In this document: piece after piece, positions 60,824-64,000 of the stretch | How positions within the stretch are numbered: position 1 is the first letter of the stretch | How the letters are laid out: each line of letters begins with the position of its first letter | NCBI GenBank assembly: GCA_020683205.1 | Contig: CP085689.1 | Span: forward strand, 2,356,001 to 2,420,000 | Direction: 5' to 3' | Length of the DNA stretch: 64,000 bases | DNA from: Lentisphaerae bacterium WC36 | GTDB lineage: Bacteria; Verrucomicrobiota; Lentisphaeria; Victivallales; SZUA-371 | Made by a program: the position numbers and the translations under genes | The notes under the pieces: model-generated | What the model was told of the DNA's origin: nothing | The model's database searches: none | What the model saw: the letters and a program-made list of their open reading frames with translations, nothing else

Positions 60824-62713
60824 CTACTTAATTTCATCAAAGATAATACACGCTCCTCCTCCTGCAGCCAAATTTAATGATAAAGAAGTCTGATTATCAA
60901 CATTTTGCTCTTGTTGCTGATAAGATTCTTTATTGCTTTTATAATGAGTCTCATCCGTATCGGTAAAAATCTTTGCTTGGTAGTTTTTATTTTCTAGAAA
61001 ATTTAATGGAACTTCAACGGTACGTTTATAATTACCATTAACAACCGCTAATAACCATTGGCCATGCTTATTTTTACGTGCAACTGCAATATATTTATCA
61101 AACTCAGCCTTTACCGTTTTACTCTGCTGCCAAGGTTGTTGCTGTAAAGCGATAAATTTAAATAGTTCAGAATGTTTTTTATAGGCATCAGCCGCATCTG
61201 GAAGCACTACAAGCCCACTAAATGCGACTAAAGTTCGTGCGGTCTCTGCAACAATCGTTGAATTAATTTTTTGAAAAACTCGTGGACGCTTTGTAGTTGT
61301 ATTCAAGTCAAAAAAACCATTAGTCATATCAATTGGTCCAGCAATATTATCGACCATAACGATGCGCAAAAATCCTTGCGGATCATATGATCTTTTAGCA
61401 TCAGCTTGAGCATGGCAAAACTCCTTAGTTACTGCATTTGGATAAGTATTAAATTCACCTGTTGGCAAAACTGGGTTATCATGGAAATCAATCATTAAAT
61501 GATTTTTAGCACATTTTTCAATTAACATTTGAGTTTTAGCAATCTTGTTTTGTTGTCCTTTCACCCTCAAAAAGCCATATTTAACTCCTGCAACTCCTTT
61601 TTTATGATACATAGCAAAAACTTTATCAATATCGTAATTATTTGAAGCAACATCATTTAAGTAAAGCAAAATTTTTACGTCTTTTTTCTTAGCATAATCA
61701 AGTAATGTGTTAATGCGATTCCACTGTGATGGATCTAAAGGATTTGATTTAGGGTTGAATTCATGACCATACCAGTTTGCATCAAGCAATAAATATGGAA
61801 CTTTTGTATCATGTGCAAAATCAACAAACCTTAGCCATGATTCCAAATTTAATCCATATTTAAAACCATCATCTGCAGTATAACCCCATGCTCGCCAATC
61901 CCAAAAACAGACTCCTGGTTTAACCCACTTAAATTTTTCTTGATTAGCAACTGGGTTTAAATTTGCAATAGTGTCGCTATCCAACAATGAATTAATATTA
62001 TCACTCAATAAAAATACACGCCAAGGAGAGTGTTGCTGATTTTTATATTTTACAGTTGTAGAAAAATAAAGTTCATTATCATTTTTTACCTTAAAATCTA
62101 AAAAATTATAATTTAAACAATTTGCTTCAGTTAAAGAAATAAAATATTTAGGTATCTTAAAATCATTTGATAGTAATATAGGGGTGCGTAGCTTATTTTT
62201 AAATTTAGTCAACTTTGCTGGAGTTTGTGGCGAATTTTCACCTCGATAACAAGTCGCTATCATCTTTTGAGTTAGTAAAACTTCACCATATTCAGTAAAA
62301 TTTTTTACTGGAAAATTATTTTTTAAATTATATCTAAAGGCAATGGCATCGTTATATATTCTAAAAGTTAAACCTGTAATATATGGATTTTTTTTATCAG
62401 CACTAAAAGTAACTTCAGAATAATCATTATCTACTACCGCACGTTTGCCCCATACAACTTGCACCTTTTCTGAAACATTTTTTTGTTCTAGAAATTTTAA
62501 ATTCGCAATTTTATTTTTAGTTTTAAATGATAGATTTTTAAGAATTAATAACTCGCGATTATTACGGCAAAACTTAAAGCTGCTATTTGCATAATTAAAG
62601 TGTAGTGAATTTGTTCCATCAACAGATGTAAATTTTTTTGTAACTTGACAATCATTTGCCTGAACGCCGACAGCGCTTGCCAGTATCCCAATCAAAAATA
62701 ATTTCTTTTTCAT
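60824..62713 (-). CDS. GH97 glycoside hydrolase (alpha-glucosidase/galactosidase family)
   Basis: 629 residues, near the family length. Signal peptide MKKKLFLIGILASAVGVQA. The N-terminal beta-sandwich is followed by the TIM barrel with VCFWDWRAWGYTADDGFKYG, PYLLLDANWYG, GVAGVKYGFLRV, MIDFHDNPVLPTGEFNTYPN, TKEFCHAQADAKRS and the C-terminal all-beta domain. GH97 enzymes remove terminal alpha-linked glucose or galactose with a calcium ion. The HDNP/PTGE and KEF.HAQ motifs point to a distinct GH97 subgroup whose bond specificity I cannot state. Confidence 0.9.
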   Translation of the reverse strand: MKKKLFLIGILASAVGVQANDCQVTKKFTSVDGTNSLHFNYANSSFKFCRNNRELLILKNLSFKTKNKIANLKFLEQKNVSEKVQVVWGKRAVVDNDYSEVTFSADKKNPYITGLTFRIYNDAIAFRYNLKNNFPVKNFTEYGEVLLTQKMIATCYRGENSPQTPAKLTKFKNKLRTPILLSNDFKIPKYFISLTEANCLNYNFLDFKVKNDNELYFSTTVKYKNQQHSPWRVFLLSDNINSLLDSDTIANLNPVANQEKFKWVKPGVCFWDWRAWGYTADDGFKYGLNLESWLRFVDFAHDTKVPYLLLDANWYGHEFNPKSNPLDPSQWNRINTLLDYAKKKDVKILLYLNDVASNNYDIDKVFAMYHKKGVAGVKYGFLRVKGQQNKIAKTQMLIEKCAKNHLMIDFHDNPVLPTGEFNTYPNAVTKEFCHAQADAKRSYDPQGFLRIVMVDNIAGPIDMTNGFFDLNTTTKRPRVFQKINSTIVAETARTLVAFSGLVVLPDAADAYKKHSELFKFIALQQQPWQQSKTVKAEFDKYIAVARKNKHGQWLLAVVNGNYKRTVEVPLNFLENKNYQAKIFTDTDETHYKSNKESYQQQEQNVDNQTSLSLNLAAGGGACIIFDEIK

Positions 62714-62846
62714 GATTAAATCCTTTTTTATTTTCTTTTTAAATGCTAATAAACTACTTTACAAATCACAATATTTCAAACTATAGTACACTACTTTACA
62801 AGTTAAATATCATTTTTACCATGTTTTATATGCCCATATAAAAATT

Positions 62847-62881
62847 AAAAACCTAAACTTATAAAATAAGTTTAGGTTTTT
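62847..62881 (-). terminator. Terminator after the small lipoprotein gene
   Basis: AAAAACCTAAACTTAT pairs with ATAAGTTTAGGTTTTT over a short loop, continuing into T-rich sequence on the minus strand. Confidence 0.88.
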
Positions 62882-62901
62882 AAAACGTTTTTTCTGACAA
62901 A

Positions 62902-63069
62902 TTATTTCTTTTCAGTATTAATTTTAATAAAATTTTGCTTATCACCTTTGGCATCCATTTGCTCATCATCACCCTTCTTACCTGGAACGCTAACATTAAT
63001 ACAACCGACTGCAGTTATTGCCAATAGTAAGCCAAAAACTAATACCGTTAATAAATTTCTTGTTTTCAT
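62902..63069 (-). CDS. Small lipoprotein, 55 aa
   Basis: 55 residues with strong SD GAGGAG 6 nt before ATG at 63069. The product is a signal peptide ending in the lipobox AVGC (Cys at residue 23) plus a short charged tail (GKKGDDEQMDAKGDKQNF). The SD, lipobox and a terminator just downstream make it a genuine gene despite its size. The function is unknown. Confidence 0.75.
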   Translation of the reverse strand: MKTRNLLTVLVFGLLLAITAVGCINVSVPGKKGDDEQMDAKGDKQNFIKINTEKK

Positions 63070-63178
63070 AACATCTCCTCAGCATTTGTTATAATGTTTT
63101 ATACTCAAAAATTAATTACTAATAAATATACAATACATTATAATACGTGAGTTAATTTTTTGCACAACTTTCTATTAA

Positions 63179-64000
63179 TTAGGCAGGATTAATCAAAGAA
63201 CCAAAGTAACAATAATTTAAAAATAATCCACTTAGAACAAATGTTAAAATTAAAATAATATTCCAAAATATCATAAATTTTTGTGAATGCTTTCTTATCA
63301 TACAAATAAGCGCCAACAGTTCAAAACCTACAATGAGTACAAATTCTTTAATAAATACCCAATCATCTCTAGTTAATCCTTTTCTTAAAACCGCCTCCCT
63401 AATATAATTTGGATTAACATAACAGTATTATTGACGATTAAATTTATTAACGTTGTACTCTCCTTCATTATTTAGATTACCACTAAAACTATCTCCAAAA
63501 TATTCCTTACCATCAACTTCATATTTATACAATAAATTAAATTTCTCGTAATCTATCATTTCAAATTTTATAATTTCACACCGAACTTGTTCATATTTGT
63601 AAGTTCGCAAACCAAAATACAAAACTAACCCCAAATATCCAACCATTATAACATTAAAAGCACTCCAAAAAGTAACAATGCCACATTTTTTTAGTATCTT
63701 TAGCCAACCAGACAATTCAAAAGCTTCATTGCGCCGTTGAGCTTGATATTTTTTATAAGAATCAAAAAAATAGTAACCAAATGCACAAAATATAACAATG
63801 AAAGAACCTAACCCAATAATATTATCTAGGTACTCAAATAAAGATGGTCTATGTTTACGAAAAAAACAGCTTTTTTTGCAGAATTTTTATCTACGTAAAA
63901 ATGTGCATCTTTTTTCTTTATAAACTTCTTTTGCAACCCCGCGCAACATTCATAATTATGACGATGAAAATCATGTCTGAAATATTTTTGACCTTAATAA
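63179..64000 (-). pseudogene. Tandem DUF3592-type membrane protein gene, broken and cut by the window edge
   Basis: Two DUF3592-like modules can be traced. The first (63850-64000) contains GQKYF and HFYVDKNSAKKAVFFV, but its frame stops, and the sequence continues one frame over as a membrane helix (IIGLGSFIVIFCAFGYYFF) near 63800. The second module, 63430-63715, includes EVDGKEYFGDSF and halts at TAA (63428-63430), beyond which the same frame continues with CYVNPNYIREAVLRKG and two more helices to the real stop at 63179. At least one frameshift and one nonsense codon are needed, so the gene is broken, or was misread. Confidence 0.65.

Noticed and set aside
60824-62713. GH97 protein suspected to be inactive because the usual Asp of retaining members is replaced
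   Set aside because: The HDNP and KEF.HAQ motifs belong to a known variant pattern of GH97 proteins, so inactivity cannot be claimed.

Overview
The window is AT-rich bacterial chromosome (roughly a third G+C by eye, except the rRNA genes) from an organism with a Gram-negative envelope. It carries an ArnT-like lipid A glycosyltransferase, many lipoproteins, a PmtA-like phospholipid methyltransferase, and exported glycoside hydrolases. McsA/McsB, TldD/TldE, carbohydrate-active genes, a DUF3592-type gene and sigma-54-like promoters would fit a gut-associated member of the PVC group, such as Lentisphaerota. That placement is an inference and was not tested against any database.

Layout. 1-4.1 kb: the 5' part of an ammonium transporter gene with a sigma-54-type promoter, then an IS110-family insertion sequence with a structured non-coding left end (candidate bridge RNA), apparently inserted into or beside a small secreted-protein gene. 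4.2-8.4 kb: groEL, groES and dnaK. 8.6-12.6 kb: PmtA-like methyltransferase, ArnT-like glycosyltransferase and class II aldolase. 12.6-15.8 kb: a decaying sugar-polymer locus (wreck of a GH127/DUF1680 gene, a frameshifted GH5-like gene, an exported aldose 1-epimerase). 16.3-22.6 kb: a catabolic-looking cluster of a KdgK-like kinase, an old-yellow-enzyme-type oxidoreductase, an XRE-cupin regulator, an FAD dehydrogenase/reductase and an SDR. 22.9-24.9 kb: SpoU methyltransferase, NAD kinase and stand-alone CoaB.

25-31.2 kb: a complete rRNA operon on the minus strand (16S, tRNA-Ala, tRNA-Ile, 23S, 5S, terminator) driven by three tandem promoters about 180 bp apart. 31.3-35.3 kb: a membrane histidine kinase, mcsB and mcsA. 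35.6-42.5 kb: a ComM-like AAA protein, a radical SAM/SPASM protein with a possible PqqD-like N-terminus, two membrane proteins (one ending in a pseudopilin-like calcium motif), and convergent tldD-tldE. 42.6-50 kb: nadA, signal peptidase I, a membrane-anchored NTF2-like protein, panC, a doubly degenerate asparagine-synthetase homologue, an unknown secreted protein and an orphan OppB-type permease. 50-57.2 kb: xseB, a membrane-anchored LRR protein and lipoprotein, and an ilvB-bioF unit preceded by a Val/Leu-rich leader peptide, then prmC and a C_GCAxxG_C_C protein.

57.2-64 kb is a block of exported proteins. It contains a tight four-gene operon in which two paralogous lipoproteins flank a GH16 homologue that has lost most of its catalytic motif and a membrane-anchored protein. 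It continues with a GH97 hydrolase, a tiny lipoprotein and a broken tandem DUF3592 gene. The most original signals are the IS110 left-end RNA, the ilvB leader peptide, the triple rRNA promoter, the radical SAM/TldDE neighbourhood, the pseudo-GH16 operon and several previously intact genes caught in decay.
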